DNA of 31,668 bases from Erythrobacter sp. (GCA_002695185.1 NZOF01000116.1:1-31668), one strand, 5' to 3'; shown: positions 8,688 to 16,689, counted from the first letter of the stretch. Numbers and translations: made by a program. The notes: generated from the sequence alone by a model not told the origin.

Positions 8688-8710
8688 CACAGGAACGCGT
8701 TCCGGGTCCC
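8688..8710 (+). promoter_or_regulatory. Palindromic operator candidate, copy 1 (before lysis operon)
   Basis: This 23-bp stretch is repeated exactly at 17144-17166. It contains the perfect 12-bp palindrome GGAACGCGTTCC. It lies in the 77-bp gap between the Mor-type activator and the endolysin, one of the few non-coding gaps here. Mor and C proteins of Mu bind dyad sites just upstream of activated promoters. Binding by the local Mor/C protein is inferred; a repressor site is the alternative. The distance to the endolysin ATG is short (32 bases), so the transcript leader would be short. Confidence 0.65.
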
Positions 8711-8742
8711 GGCCATGCGGGATTTGCCGCAATCCGGGCGGC

Positions 8743-9390
8743 ATGACGACCGAAGACATCGACCCCACAAAGCCGATCGTGGTGAAGGCCTTCACCGACC
8801 GCTACCTGCGCGCGTTCGCGAAGCTGCTGGGGATCGAAGGCGGCTATGTGAACGACAAGGTCGATCGCGGCGGCGCGACACAATTCGGCATCTCGCTCCG
8901 CTTCCTGGTCGCGGAGGGCAAGATCGACGACGACGGCGACGGCTTCGCCGACTTCGACATCGACATGGACGGCGACATTGACGGGGCGGACATCCGCCAG
9001 CTGACGATCCTCGACGCGAAAATTCTCTACAAGGAATGCTTCTGGAACCGGCTCGACTGCGGCAGCTTTCCCGAGCCGATCGGCGAGATGCTGTTCGACC
9101 AGGCGGTTAACGGCGGTCTGAGCGCAGCGGCAAAGCTCCTGCAGCGCGCGTTGAACGCGATCACGCGCGATAAGCGCTTCCGCACGATCCCGCTGAAGGT
9201 TGACGGCGTGATCGGCGACCAGACGCGCGCCCGGCTGGATACCTACCTCAACCGGTTCGGCGAGGAAGCGATCGTCGCGGCGTATCGCGAGGCGGTGAAG
9301 GATCGCTATCACGCGATCGTGCGGTCCAATCCCTCGCAGGCACGGTTCCTGCGCGGCTGGCTCAATCGTGCCGATCGGCTCGGGCGATGA
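8743..9390 (+). CDS. Endolysin, GH108-type N-acetylmuramidase
   Basis: A 215-aa peptidoglycan hydrolase. The catalytic block IEGGYVNDKVDRGGATQFGI (31-50) has the general-acid Glu at E32, as in the GH108 (ZliS-type) family. The C-terminal half, from about residue 125, matches the family's peptidoglycan-binding-3 domain (VDGVIGDQTRARL). Between them, at 61-86, is an acidic insertion with repeated Asp and Gly (DDDGDGFADFDIDMDGDIDG) that looks like EF-hand or dockerin-type calcium loops. There is no signal peptide, so release should depend on a holin, for which 10076-10516 is the candidate. The gene heads the lysis cluster and follows a regulatory palindrome. Its ribosome binding site is weak. 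Confidence 0.85.
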   Translation: MTTEDIDPTKPIVVKAFTDRYLRAFAKLLGIEGGYVNDKVDRGGATQFGISLRFLVAEGKIDDDGDGFADFDIDMDGDIDGADIRQLTILDAKILYKECFWNRLDCGSFPEPIGEMLFDQAVNGGLSAAAKLLQRALNAITRDKRFRTIPLKVDGVIGDQTRARLDTYLNRFGEEAIVAAYREAVKDRYHAIVRSNPSQARFLRGWLNRADRLGR

Positions 9391-10079
9391 CTGGGCTCGG
9401 CCTCCTAAGTGGCCTCTTGGGCGTCGGTAAGTGGGCGCTCAGAGGCGTCGGCAAGCTGCTCGGCGCGTTGCTCGACTGGCTGCTGGACGACTTCCGCCAC
9501 GTCGTGATCGCTGGCTTGGTCGCGCTCGTGATCGTGCTTTGGTTCGTGACCATCGCCGATCTTAAATCCGACGTCGCCACCCAGACCGCCCGCGCGGACC
9601 GCGAGGCGCAAAACGCAGACGACTGGATGGCATCGGCAGACGCGTGGGAGGCGGAGTTCAACGCCTTCGTCATCGACATCGTCGCCAAGCAGCGCGCTGC
9701 GGCCGAGGCCGATCGCGCCAACATCGCGCGGGTCGAGGCCGAGTACGCCGCGCTCAACGAAAGGACCGTCGATGACTACGAAGCCCGCCTTGCTGGCAGC
9801 GCTGCTGCTGCTGAGCGCCTGCGCGACCGCCTCGCCCGAGCCGAAGCCGAGCCTGCCCCCGAAGGTGCAAGTGTCGGCAGCGCAGCGGGTGTGCCCGGCT
9901 CCTACACCGCCCGATGCCAGGCTTTTGGAGCCGCCGACTGTGACGGACTTCTACGGCAGCTTCCGTGGGTCCTCGCCGAAGCCCAGGCCAACACCGACCA
10001 GCTCGTCGGCCTCCAGCGCTACGTCGCCGGATCGACGCTGATCGATTTCGCGGGCGAGCAGGAGCGTGCGCCGGAATGA
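9387..10079 (+). CDS. Putative inner-membrane spanin (Rz-like)
   Basis: A 230-aa protein with an amphipathic N terminus, one membrane span at about 39-57 (VVIAGLVALVIVLWFVTIA) and a long Ala/Glu/Arg-rich periplasmic coiled coil from about 60 to 170. This is the design of a Rz-type i-spanin, which joins the outer-membrane spanin to fuse the two membranes at the end of lysis. The decisive evidence is the Rz1-like lipoprotein gene fully nested in it in the +1 frame (9772-10041). Two cysteines, in YTARCQAFGAADCDG, lie near the C terminus. The protein is longer than lambda Rz (153 aa). It follows the endolysin with a four-base overlap. Confidence 0.75.
   Translation: MTGLGLLSGLLGVGKWALRGVGKLLGALLDWLLDDFRHVVIAGLVALVIVLWFVTIADLKSDVATQTARADREAQNADDWMASADAWEAEFNAFVIDIVAKQRAAAEADRANIARVEAEYAALNERTVDDYEARLAGSAAAAERLRDRLARAEAEPAPEGASVGSAAGVPGSYTARCQAFGAADCDGLLRQLPWVLAEAQANTDQLVGLQRYVAGSTLIDFAGEQERAPE
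9772..10041 (+). CDS. Putative outer-membrane spanin lipoprotein (Rz1-like), nested in Rz
   Basis: An 89-aa lipoprotein precursor read in the +1 frame inside the Rz-like gene. It has a lysine near the N terminus, a hydrophobic stretch and the lipobox LSAC with the lipidated Cys at C17. The mature part is rich in Pro (PEPKPSLPPK, APTPPDAR), as in Rz1 proteins. A good ribosome binding site, GAAAGGA, lies eight bases before the ATG. Unlike lambda, where Rz1 is also nested, the mature part here is longer (about 73 aa). The nested arrangement and lipobox make this an independent gene and not a shadow frame. Confidence 0.75.
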   Translation: MTTKPALLAALLLLSACATASPEPKPSLPPKVQVSAAQRVCPAPTPPDARLLEPPTVTDFYGSFRGSSPKPRPTPTSSSASSATSPDRR

Positions 10080-10516
10080 GCGAGCCGATGTCCTTTTCGC
10101 ACTTCCTGCTGGGCTGGGTGCCCGCGCTCGCGGCAAGCGTGGTGGCCCCCTCGGTCGCGCCGCCGCTGGCTGACACGATGCTGATCGAGGTCGGCGGTGT
10201 GCCGATCCCGGCGATCACCTGCCTGCTCGGCTTCCTCGGCGTGCTGATGGCGCGCCCGCTGGCACGCAAGAGCGAGAGCGCGCTGAGCTGGCCGATGTTC
10301 GCGCTGGTGACCGCGATCATGCTGGTGCTGGTCGAGCTGTGGATCGTCGAGAGCCGCCCGCGCTGGCTGTTCGCCTTCGTGATTGCGCTGGGCCTCGGCT
10401 TCTCCGGCTATTCGCTGATCGAGCTGCTGGGCGACCAGATGCGCGACTTTCTCAAAGACATCGTGGGCAAGGCGCGCGGCGCCATCGGCCTGGGCAAAGA
10501 CGGAACGGACACATGA
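10076..10516 (+). CDS. Putative holin (multi-span membrane protein)
   Basis: A 146-aa protein with three or four predicted membrane spans: about 43-60, 72-90 and 97-118, and a possible earlier one at 9-28. The C-terminal tail is charged (DQMRDFLKDIVGKARGAIGLGKDG). Number of spans, size, basic tail and position beside the endolysin and spanins fit a class I holin, which would form the inner-membrane holes that release the endolysin. No specific holin family is recognised, so this is based on context. The start and stop overlap both neighbours by four bases. Confidence 0.6.
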   Translation: MSEPMSFSHFLLGWVPALAASVVAPSVAPPLADTMLIEVGGVPIPAITCLLGFLGVLMARPLARKSESALSWPMFALVTAIMLVLVELWIVESRPRWLFAFVIALGLGFSGYSLIELLGDQMRDFLKDIVGKARGAIGLGKDGTDT

Positions 10517-10944
10517 TCGGCCCTTATCTCGAACTCCTCATCATCGCGGTCATCATCGGCGGGATCGCCTTCCTTGTCTGGCGTGGCGGTGCGGCCAACC
10601 CGGTGGGCACCGGGAAGCTGCTGCACGAGGTCAGCGGCATCCGGCAGGAGCATGTCGCGCACGGACGGCGGCTCAAGAAGCTGGAGGAGGCAACCGCGTC
10701 GGCCGAGGACGTCGAAAATCTCAGCGTGGCCTTCAAGGAACAGCAGTCGCGCATCGAGACGATCGAGCGGCAGGTGACCGACATCGCCTCGACCGGGAAG
10801 GGCACGGCGGCGCGCGTGCGCGAGATGGACAAGCGGCAGGACAAGATGGCGGAGAACCTTGCTGCGGCGCGCGCCGACGTGGCCGCGCAGCGGCGGCAGC
10901 TCGACCTGATTTACCAAGTGCTGGTGCCGAAGGGGATGCAGTGA
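10513..10944 (+). CDS. DUF2730 family phage protein (Mu Gp25-like)
   Basis: A 143-aa protein with an N-terminal membrane anchor at 4-23 (PYLELLIIAVIIGGIAFLVW) followed by a long helical, coiled-coil region (heptads in KKLEEATASAEDVENLSVAFKEQQSRIETIERQV and DKRQDKMAENLAAARAD). This layout and its place between lysis genes and the packaging genes match DUF2730 proteins of Mu-like phages (Mu Gp25). The function of the family is unknown. Its stop overlaps the GTG/ATG start of the next gene. Confidence 0.7.
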   Translation: MIGPYLELLIIAVIIGGIAFLVWRGGAANPVGTGKLLHEVSGIRQEHVAHGRRLKKLEEATASAEDVENLSVAFKEQQSRIETIERQVTDIASTGKGTAARVREMDKRQDKMAENLAAARADVAAQRRQLDLIYQVLVPKGMQ

Positions 10945-11252
10945 TGTCGCTGAAGAACGAGCTCTCTTGGGCAATCGCCGCAGAGGCGCGGCTGCGCATT
11001 CTCCAGCAGCTGGCCGAGCAGAATGACGGGCAGCTCTCGATCGTGATGCTCAAGCGGGTGCTCGACAGTTTCGGGTATCGCCGCGATCGCGACTGGATCG
11101 AGACCCAGCTGCGCAAGCTGGAGGCGGTCGGCGCGGTCGAGCTGTTCGCTCCCGGCGGCACGATGGTCGCCCGGATCGCGCGCGCCGGTCGCGACCATAT
11201 CGAAGAGCGCAGCGTGCTGGGCGGCGTGGCGCGGCCGAGCGAGGCGGAATAA
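10944..11252 (+). CDS. Mu Gp26-like (VpaChn25_0724 family) phage protein, winged-helix look
   Basis: A 102-aa protein starting at ATG 10944 (a GTG at 10941 would add one residue). The segment AEARLRILQQLAEQ, then LSIVMLKRVLDSFGYRRDRDWIETQLRKLEAVGAVEL looks like a winged-helix DNA-binding fold. It matches the Mu-like phage family that always lies between DUF2730 and DUF3486 genes. The function is unknown; a structural or regulatory role in packaging is possible. The TAA stop overlaps the following ATG. Confidence 0.7.
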   Translation: MSLKNELSWAIAAEARLRILQQLAEQNDGQLSIVMLKRVLDSFGYRRDRDWIETQLRKLEAVGAVELFAPGGTMVARIARAGRDHIEERSVLGGVARPSEAE

Positions 11253-11440
11253 TGGCGCACCGCAGACACTACGCCATATTTCTGCGCTTTCTACACGAGG
11301 TGGCTGAAGGCCGGGTCCTGGGCGATGTCGAAAACTTCAACTCACGGTTGGCAGAGGCAGGCATCCCTCCAGTGACGAGTAGCGCTTGGCTGCGGTTCGT
11401 CGGTCGGCTGGCGACGGCGCACAAGGTGCCATCGTCATGA
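11252..11440 (+). CDS. Small phage protein, unknown function
   Basis: A 62-aa protein (RRHYAIFLRFLHEVAEGRVLGDVENF, then PPVTSSAWLRFVGRLATAHKVPSS). It has aromatic and basic residues but no clear membrane span or metal site. The stretch has visibly lower GC and less G/C in third positions than its neighbours, which may mean a recent addition. It is bracketed by overlapping start and stop codons, which supports coding. No family is recognised. Confidence 0.55.
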   Translation: MAHRRHYAIFLRFLHEVAEGRVLGDVENFNSRLAEAGIPPVTSSAWLRFVGRLATAHKVPSS

Positions 11441-12030
11441 CCGGGCGCGCCCGCCAGGGACGCGGTCGGCTATCGTCGATCGATCTGCTGCCCGATGTCG
11501 CCGAGGAGGCGATCGTCTGGGCATTGGAGCAGCTACGCGAGCGCAAGTTGCCGCAGAACGTGATCCACGCCGAGTTCAACGAGATGCTGCTCGACCTCAA
11601 CGCCCAGCACGATCTCGACCCGCCGATCGAGCCGATCAGCAAGAGCGCGTTCAACCGCTATTCCGTGCGCAAGGCGATGATCTTCCGCAAGCTGGACGAG
11701 GCGCAGACGATCGGCGCGGAGCTGGTTCACTCGATGGACCCGAAGACGCCCGACGATGTGACCATCGCGGTGTCCGAGCTGATCAAGGCGGCGGCGTTCG
11801 AAATCCTCGAAACCAAGACGCCCGATCCCAAGGGCCTGATGGAGCTGAGCCGCGCGGTCTCCGGCGCGGTCGGCGCGCAGAAGGCGAGCGCGGAATACCG
11901 CAACCGGCTGGAGCGTGAGGTGCAGGCCGCGAAGGCTGAGGCCGCCAAGAAGATCGGCGAGCTGGGCAAGAAGAAGGGCGTCTCGCCCGAGGCGATGCGC
12001 GCGATCAACGAAGCACTGGGCGTGAAGTGA
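11437..12030 (+). CDS. DUF3486 family protein, Mu Gp27-like small terminase candidate
   Basis: A 197-aa protein. The N-terminal block GRARQGRGRLSSIDLLP and the following LRERKLPQNVIHAEFNEML and SKSAFNRYSVRKAMIF pattern are typical of DUF3486 (Mu Gp27). The family is taken to be the small terminase or a packaging partner because it always precedes the large terminase. The first 90 residues look like a helix-turn-helix DNA-binding region. The C terminus, about 150-190, is a basic coiled coil (REVQAAKAEAAKKIGELGKKKG). The ATG overlaps the preceding TGA. Confidence 0.8.
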   Translation: MTGRARQGRGRLSSIDLLPDVAEEAIVWALEQLRERKLPQNVIHAEFNEMLLDLNAQHDLDPPIEPISKSAFNRYSVRKAMIFRKLDEAQTIGAELVHSMDPKTPDDVTIAVSELIKAAAFEILETKTPDPKGLMELSRAVSGAVGAQKASAEYRNRLEREVQAAKAEAAKKIGELGKKKGVSPEAMRAINEALGVK

Positions 12031-13457
12031 TGAAGCCGCGCGGCAACGCCAAGGTCATCCCGGCCGATCCAAAGGCGATCTTTCTGCCGTACCAGGCGAA
12101 GTGGATCGCGGACGGATCGCGGCTGAAGCTGATCGAGAAGAGCCGCCAGATCGGGCTGTCCTGGGCAACGGCCTACGCCACCGTCTCGCGCACCGCGCTG
12201 GCGACCGCGCGGCTCGACGAGTGGGTCAGCAGCCGCGACGATATTCAGGCGCAGCTCTTCCTGGAGGACTGCAAGTTCTGGGCGGGCAACATGCAAATCG
12301 CCGCCGACGATCTGGGCGAGCAAATCCTCGACAACGCCGCGCGCCAGACGTCCTACGTCCTGCGGTTCGACAACGGACGGCGGATCAACTCGATGTCGTC
12401 CAACCCGAACGCGCAGGCCGGTAAGCGCGGCGGGCGTATCCTCGACGAGTTCGCGCTGCACCCCGACCCGCGCAAGCTGTGGGCGATCGCCTTCCCCGGC
12501 ATCACCTGGGGCGGTGCGATGGAAATCATCTCGACCCACCGTGGCAGCCACAATTTCTTCAATCAGCTGGTCCGCGAGATCAACGAAAAGGGCAATCCGA
12601 AAGGGATCAGCCTGCACACGGTGACCTTGCAGGATGCGCTCGACCAGGGCTTCCTCTTCAAGCTGCAGCAGGCGCTTCCGCAAGAAGACGAGCGGATCGC
12701 GATGGACGAGGCCGCCTATTTCGACTTCATCCGCAAGGGCGCAGCCGACGAAGAGAGCTTCCAGCAGGAGTTCATGTGCAAGCCCGCCGACGATGATGCG
12801 GCCTTCCTCGAATACGGCCTGATCGGCGCGGCGGAGTACGCCGAGGGCGTCCTGTGGCAGGTCTGCGAAGGCGGCACGCTCTACGCCGGGATCGACATCG
12901 GCCGGAAGAAGGACCTCACCGTCCTCTGGGTGGTCGAGAAGCTGGGCGACGTGTTCTACACGCGGCACGTCGAGGCGCTGCAGAACATGACCAAGGGCGA
13001 GCAGGAGAAGGTCCTGTGGCCGTGGGTCGAGCGGGTTCTAGCCTCGGGCGGCCGGGTCGCGCAGGACTACACCGGGCTCGGCATCGGCTGGGGCGACGAT
13101 GCGCAGGCGCGGTTCGGCAAGTATCGCTACGAGAACGTCAGCTTTACCGCGCAGACGAAAGAGGCTCTGGCCTACCCGGTGCGCGGGGCGATGGAGGACA
13201 AGCGGCTGCGCATTCCCTACGATCCGGCAATCCGCGCCGACCTGCGCAGCGTGACCAAGTCCACCACCGCAGCGGGCAATATCCGCTTCACCGCCGAGCG
13301 CACGCCCGATGGCCACGCCGACCACTTCTGGGCGCTGGCACTGGCGATCCACGCGTGCACGGGCGAGAGCGCTGCGCCGTGGCGGCCGGTTGCCGCGCCC
13401 ATCGCCGCAAGCCAGAGCGGCGTCCTCGATCTCGACGAAAAATGGATACCGGCATGA
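12030..13457 (+). CDS. Terminase large subunit (Mu Gp28-like)
   Basis: A 475-aa DNA-packaging motor. The ATPase part has a Walker-A-like EKSRQIGLSW at about 36-45 and a Walker B RILDEFA at 136-142 with its catalytic Glu. The nuclease part begins with YAGIDIGRKKDLTVLW, with the first metal-binding Asp at D289, and QDYTGLGIGWGDDA follows. It cuts and pumps DNA into the prohead; in Mu it does so from integrated copies, taking host DNA at the ends. The TGATG junction with the small subunit makes the ATG at 12030 the likely start; a GTG at 12027 adds one residue. The length is usual for the family. Confidence 0.9.
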   Translation: MKPRGNAKVIPADPKAIFLPYQAKWIADGSRLKLIEKSRQIGLSWATAYATVSRTALATARLDEWVSSRDDIQAQLFLEDCKFWAGNMQIAADDLGEQILDNAARQTSYVLRFDNGRRINSMSSNPNAQAGKRGGRILDEFALHPDPRKLWAIAFPGITWGGAMEIISTHRGSHNFFNQLVREINEKGNPKGISLHTVTLQDALDQGFLFKLQQALPQEDERIAMDEAAYFDFIRKGAADEESFQQEFMCKPADDDAAFLEYGLIGAAEYAEGVLWQVCEGGTLYAGIDIGRKKDLTVLWVVEKLGDVFYTRHVEALQNMTKGEQEKVLWPWVERVLASGGRVAQDYTGLGIGWGDDAQARFGKYRYENVSFTAQTKEALAYPVRGAMEDKRLRIPYDPAIRADLRSVTKSTTAAGNIRFTAERTPDGHADHFWALALAIHACTGESAAPWRPVAAPIAASQSGVLDLDEKWIPA

Positions 13458-13615
13458 AGACAGGCACGCACAATCTCGGCGCTGAGCACGACAGGCTGAT
13501 CTTCGCGAAGATCGAGGAGGATGGCAGCCTGCTGCTGCGCGACGTCTCGACGCCCGACACCCAGATCAAGCTGGGCAGCAAGCATGTCGCTGCGCTGCTG
13601 GAGCTGCTGGCATGA
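13454..13615 (+). CDS. Small phage protein, unknown function
   Basis: A 53-aa protein between the terminase and portal genes, overlapping each by four bases. It appears to be a strand-rich segment followed by a helix (RLIFAKIEEDGSLLLRDV, then KLGSKHVAALLELLA). There is no membrane span, metal site or family match that I can see. A similarly placed tiny gene is common in this part of siphophage genomes, but I know of no role. Confidence 0.55.
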   Translation: MKTGTHNLGAEHDRLIFAKIEEDGSLLLRDVSTPDTQIKLGSKHVAALLELLA

Positions 13616-15819
13616 ACGCGCTGACCAAATCGATCGCGGCCGGGTTCGGGCGGATGCTCGATTCGGTGCGCGAGATGCGCCATCCGGGGCAGGCCACGCT
13701 GTTCACCTCGCTGCTGCGGCGCACGCGGTTCGACTACGCGAGCGAGGTAGGCGACGGGCTGGACGCCAGCGTGGTCACCGCGCCGGTGATGTGGATGCAG
13801 CGCTCCATCCCAGAGGCGACGCTGGCGATGCGCGAGATCAAGGCGGATGGCAGCCACGAGGATCTGCACGATCACGAACTGCTGGAGCTGATGCGCAACC
13901 CGAATCCGTTCTACGGCGACATCGCGCTGTGGGGCGCGATCGTCCTCTCGTTCCTGATCGATGGCAATGCCTACCTGATCAAGGTGAAGAACGCGGCGGG
14001 CAAGCCGGTGCAGCTGTGGTGGGTGCCGTGGTGGATGATCGAGCCGCACGCCCCGATGGATGGCGGCGACTTCATCCAGTTCTATCGCTACACGCCGGGC
14101 ACCGGCGCGGGCGTGATGCTGCTGAGCCCGGACGATGTCGTTCACTTCCGCAACGGCATCAACCCGCGCAACATGATGAAGGGCCTGAGCCCGATGCAGG
14201 GCGTGCTGCGCGAGATCTTCAGCGACCTCGAAAGCAGCAACTTCATCGCCAGCCTGCTGCGCAACATGGGCGTGCCTGGCACGGTGATCAGCCCGAAGGG
14301 CGGCGCGATGCCCACCGGCGACGATGTCGAGGCGACGAAGGCGTGGTTCCAGCAGGCCTACGGTGGCGACAATCGCGGAAAGGTGCTGGTGATGGGCGGG
14401 CAGACCGAGGTGCAGAGCTTCGGCTTCAACCCCGACCAGATGAACCTCAGCTACGGTTCGAACCGCGCGGAGGAGCGCGTCTGCGCGTGCCTGGGCATTC
14501 CGGCCGCCGTGGTCGGATTCGGCGCGGGGCTGGAGCAGACGAAGGTCGGCGCGACGATGGAGGAGCTGCGCAAGCTCGCCTGGCACAACGGCGTGCTGCC
14601 GCTGGGCCGCCAGCTGGTCGACGAACTCCAGCGCAGCCTCTTGCCCGACTTCAAGCGCGCGCAGTCTCAGCGCGGGCGCAGGCTGGAGCTCTACTGGAAC
14701 ACCGACGACGTGCTCGCCCTGCAGGAGGACGAGGACAAGCAGAGCGCGCGCAAGCTGAAGGAATACCAGGCTGGCGCGATCACGCTGCACGAATACCGCA
14801 CCGAGACCGGGCGCGAGGCGGACGACAGCCACCGGCTCTACGTCCGGCCGATCAACATGATCATCGAGCCCGAGGACCGGCTGGCCCGCGCGCAGGAGCG
14901 TGCCCGCGCCTTGCCCGCGCCCACGGCGGGCTCCGGGGAGCAGGACGGCGGCGAGCCCGGCGCGAAAGCCCTGTCTTCGGGTGAGGTCAAACATTCGGAG
15001 ACGTGGTTGCCCGATGACGCGGGCACCGCGACCGAAGACGAGATCGCGCGGGGCGAGCGGTTTGTCAGCCGCAATGAGGCGGCGTTTAGCGGCCTCTCAG
15101 AGGCGTTTGAGCAGGACCTTAAGCCGCTATTCGAAGGATGGGGCGATCAGGCCGCGCGTGTTGCGCAGCAGGTGCTGGAAGCGCTGGGCTACGAGCCCGC
15201 GCCGAAGTCTGCCAAGGCGTTCCAGACAAAGGCAGCGATCGACCAGCTGGTGCAGCAGATCATCGACCTGCTCAATATCGAGGCGTGGGATCGCCAGCTG
15301 TCGGCGAAGTACCAGGCGCAGTACGTGGCGATCGCGCGCGACGTGGCCGAGGCGATCGACGAATCGGGCTACGGCACGATGCTGCCCGATGCGCGGATGC
15401 TGCAGGTGATCGAGGCGGGCGGGACGCGCGCCGGGCTGGTCGACCTGGACGCGCAGACCCGCGCTGCACTGTTCAAAGCACTGACCGAGGGCCGCGCGGA
15501 AGGCGAAGGCGTGAACGCGGTGGCCAACCGGATCGCCAACATGATCGAGGGCGGGCCGTTCAAGGATGCCGCCACGCGCGCCAAGGTGATTGCGCGGATC
15601 GAGACCAAGCACGCGCAGAACATCTCGACGCTGGAGAACGGCAGGTCGAACGGCTTCAATCGCTTCATCGTCTACGACGGTCGGCTCGGGCCGGATCGAT
15701 CGGAGCCCGCGCACATCGCGCGCAGCGGATCGATCGTCAGCTACGACGACGCGATGACCATGACCATCAACATGCGGCCCAACTGCACGCTGAGCTTCGC
15801 GCCGCATGTGGAATTCTAG
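13612..15819 (+). CDS. HK97-type portal fused to a MuF/SPP1 Gp7-like head morphogenesis domain
   Basis: A 735-aa protein. Residues 1 to about 415 are an HK97-family portal: VTAPVMWMQRSIPEA, then IDGNAYLIKVKN, WWVPWWMIEPH, DDVVHFRNGI, MKGLSPMQGVLREI, GSNRAEERVCACLGIPAAVVGFGAG and TKVGATMEEL. The portal ring is the DNA entry channel of the head. A Pro/Gly/Glu-rich linker lies at about 430-460. The rest is helical and ends with VNAVANRIANMIEGG, ARIETKHAQNISTLENGRSNGFNRFIVYDG and GSIVSYDDAM, the pattern of MuF-type minor head proteins. Those two are usually separate genes. No stop or frame change interrupts the reading frame, so the fusion looks real. The next gene starts 11 bases downstream with an AGGAGG site. 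Confidence 0.88.
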   Translation: MNALTKSIAAGFGRMLDSVREMRHPGQATLFTSLLRRTRFDYASEVGDGLDASVVTAPVMWMQRSIPEATLAMREIKADGSHEDLHDHELLELMRNPNPFYGDIALWGAIVLSFLIDGNAYLIKVKNAAGKPVQLWWVPWWMIEPHAPMDGGDFIQFYRYTPGTGAGVMLLSPDDVVHFRNGINPRNMMKGLSPMQGVLREIFSDLESSNFIASLLRNMGVPGTVISPKGGAMPTGDDVEATKAWFQQAYGGDNRGKVLVMGGQTEVQSFGFNPDQMNLSYGSNRAEERVCACLGIPAAVVGFGAGLEQTKVGATMEELRKLAWHNGVLPLGRQLVDELQRSLLPDFKRAQSQRGRRLELYWNTDDVLALQEDEDKQSARKLKEYQAGAITLHEYRTETGREADDSHRLYVRPINMIIEPEDRLARAQERARALPAPTAGSGEQDGGEPGAKALSSGEVKHSETWLPDDAGTATEDEIARGERFVSRNEAAFSGLSEAFEQDLKPLFEGWGDQAARVAQQVLEALGYEPAPKSAKAFQTKAAIDQLVQQIIDLLNIEAWDRQLSAKYQAQYVAIARDVAEAIDESGYGTMLPDARMLQVIEAGGTRAGLVDLDAQTRAALFKALTEGRAEGEGVNAVANRIANMIEGGPFKDAATRAKVIARIETKHAQNISTLENGRSNGFNRFIVYDGRLGPDRSEPAHIARSGSIVSYDDAMTMTINMRPNCTLSFAPHVEF

Positions 15820-15830
15820 GAGGACCCCCG

Positions 15831-16556
15831 ATGCAAACGAAGAGCCTGACCGTCACCGAGATGGGAGATACCGGCAAGGGCCTCGCCCTGATCGCAACCC
15901 TCTCCGAAGTGGATCATCACGGCGATACCTACGAAAAGGGCGCGTTCGGCTGGGGCGGCGATCAGTGGTGCCCGCTGCTGACCGCGCACAACGCCTGGGG
16001 CATGCCGTTCGGGAAGGCGCGCGTGTTCGAGGACGGCGATGCCGCCTACGCCGAGCTGCACCTCAACCTCGACACGCAGACCGGCAAGGAATGGCATTCG
16101 GCGCTGAAGTTCGATCTCGCCAACGGCAAGTCGGTGCAGGAATGGAGCTACGGCTACAACACGCTCGACGCCGACTACCTGAAGCGCGGCGATGACGATG
16201 TGCGCGTGCTGAAGCGGCTCGACGTGGTCGAAGTCTCCACCGTTGTGCGCGGTGCGGGGCGCGGGACGCGGACGGTCGACATGAAGGGCCTGAAGGCCGC
16301 GCTGAAGGATGGCGACTTCACCTCGCTGACCGAGCAGCTGGGCACGATGGCGGCGGTGATCGATGCCGATCCGGCCAAGCTGACCGCGACGGGGCTGAAG
16401 CAGCTGGGCGAGATTCACGCCAGCCTGGGCACGGTGCTGTCGATCGCCAACCGCGATCCGGAGGCCGAGGCGAAGGCGGCTGCCGAGATCGAGCGGATCG
16501 CGGGCAACGTCCTCGCCCGCGATGCGATCCGCCGCGCCGAACGCATCAACCGCTGA
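15831..16556 (+). CDS. HK97-type prohead maturation protease
   Basis: A 241-aa serine protease (herpes assemblin-like fold) that cleaves the delta domain of the major capsid protein during head maturation. Family blocks are VDHHGDTYEKGAFG, LLTAHNAWGMPFGKA with the likely catalytic His H53, VQEWSYGYN with the likely catalytic Ser S106, and DVVEVSTVVRGAGRGTRT. The C-terminal 70 residues are helical and may be scaffold-like. An excellent AGGAGG ribosome binding site lies seven bases before the ATG. The usual next gene, the major capsid, is separated from it by an antisense gene. Confidence 0.9.
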   Translation: MQTKSLTVTEMGDTGKGLALIATLSEVDHHGDTYEKGAFGWGGDQWCPLLTAHNAWGMPFGKARVFEDGDAAYAELHLNLDTQTGKEWHSALKFDLANGKSVQEWSYGYNTLDADYLKRGDDDVRVLKRLDVVEVSTVVRGAGRGTRTVDMKGLKAALKDGDFTSLTEQLGTMAAVIDADPAKLTATGLKQLGEIHASLGTVLSIANRDPEAEAKAAAEIERIAGNVLARDAIRRAERINR

Positions 16557-16689
16557 GACGCCCTCAGAAGCCCCAGAACGGTTTCGAGGGTACGGACGCC
16601 CCCAAAAGTTCGGCGGGGCACCCCTTAACGCGCCTTAAATGGCTCTCAGGAGGGTTTTGGATTGCGATCGGCCCGGCGTGTCGAGCAGA

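Noticed and set aside
11727..12968. A 413-codon minus-strand open frame opposite the terminase genes
   Set aside because: It is an antisense shadow of the DUF3486 and large terminase genes. Its residues have no recognisable motifs.
12854..13615. Long alternative + frames over terminase and portal (for example 12854-13615 and 13521-14984)
   Set aside because: They are low-complexity Arg/Ala/Gly-rich translations overlapping genes with clear motifs. Only the final 53 codons of the first (13454-13615) were kept as a small gene.
13288..14994. A 568-codon open frame on the minus strand opposite the terminase end and portal gene
   Set aside because: High GC with strong third-position bias creates long open antisense frames. 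The translation is rich in His, Arg and Ala with no family pattern, and the + strand genes there are well identified.
5506..15819. The same GAATTCTAG string at the ends of the transposase (about 5508-5516) and portal genes (15811-15819), which looks like a cloning junction
   Set aside because: Both simply encode a Glu-Phe-stop C terminus in intact genes. Flanks are different and nothing vector-like is present.
16557..16689. A possible terminator for the antisense nuclease in the 133-base gap after the protease gene
   Set aside because: Only short broken inverted repeats (GCCCC near 16570 with GGGGC near 16615) are visible, without a T-run on either strand, so no terminator is claimed.
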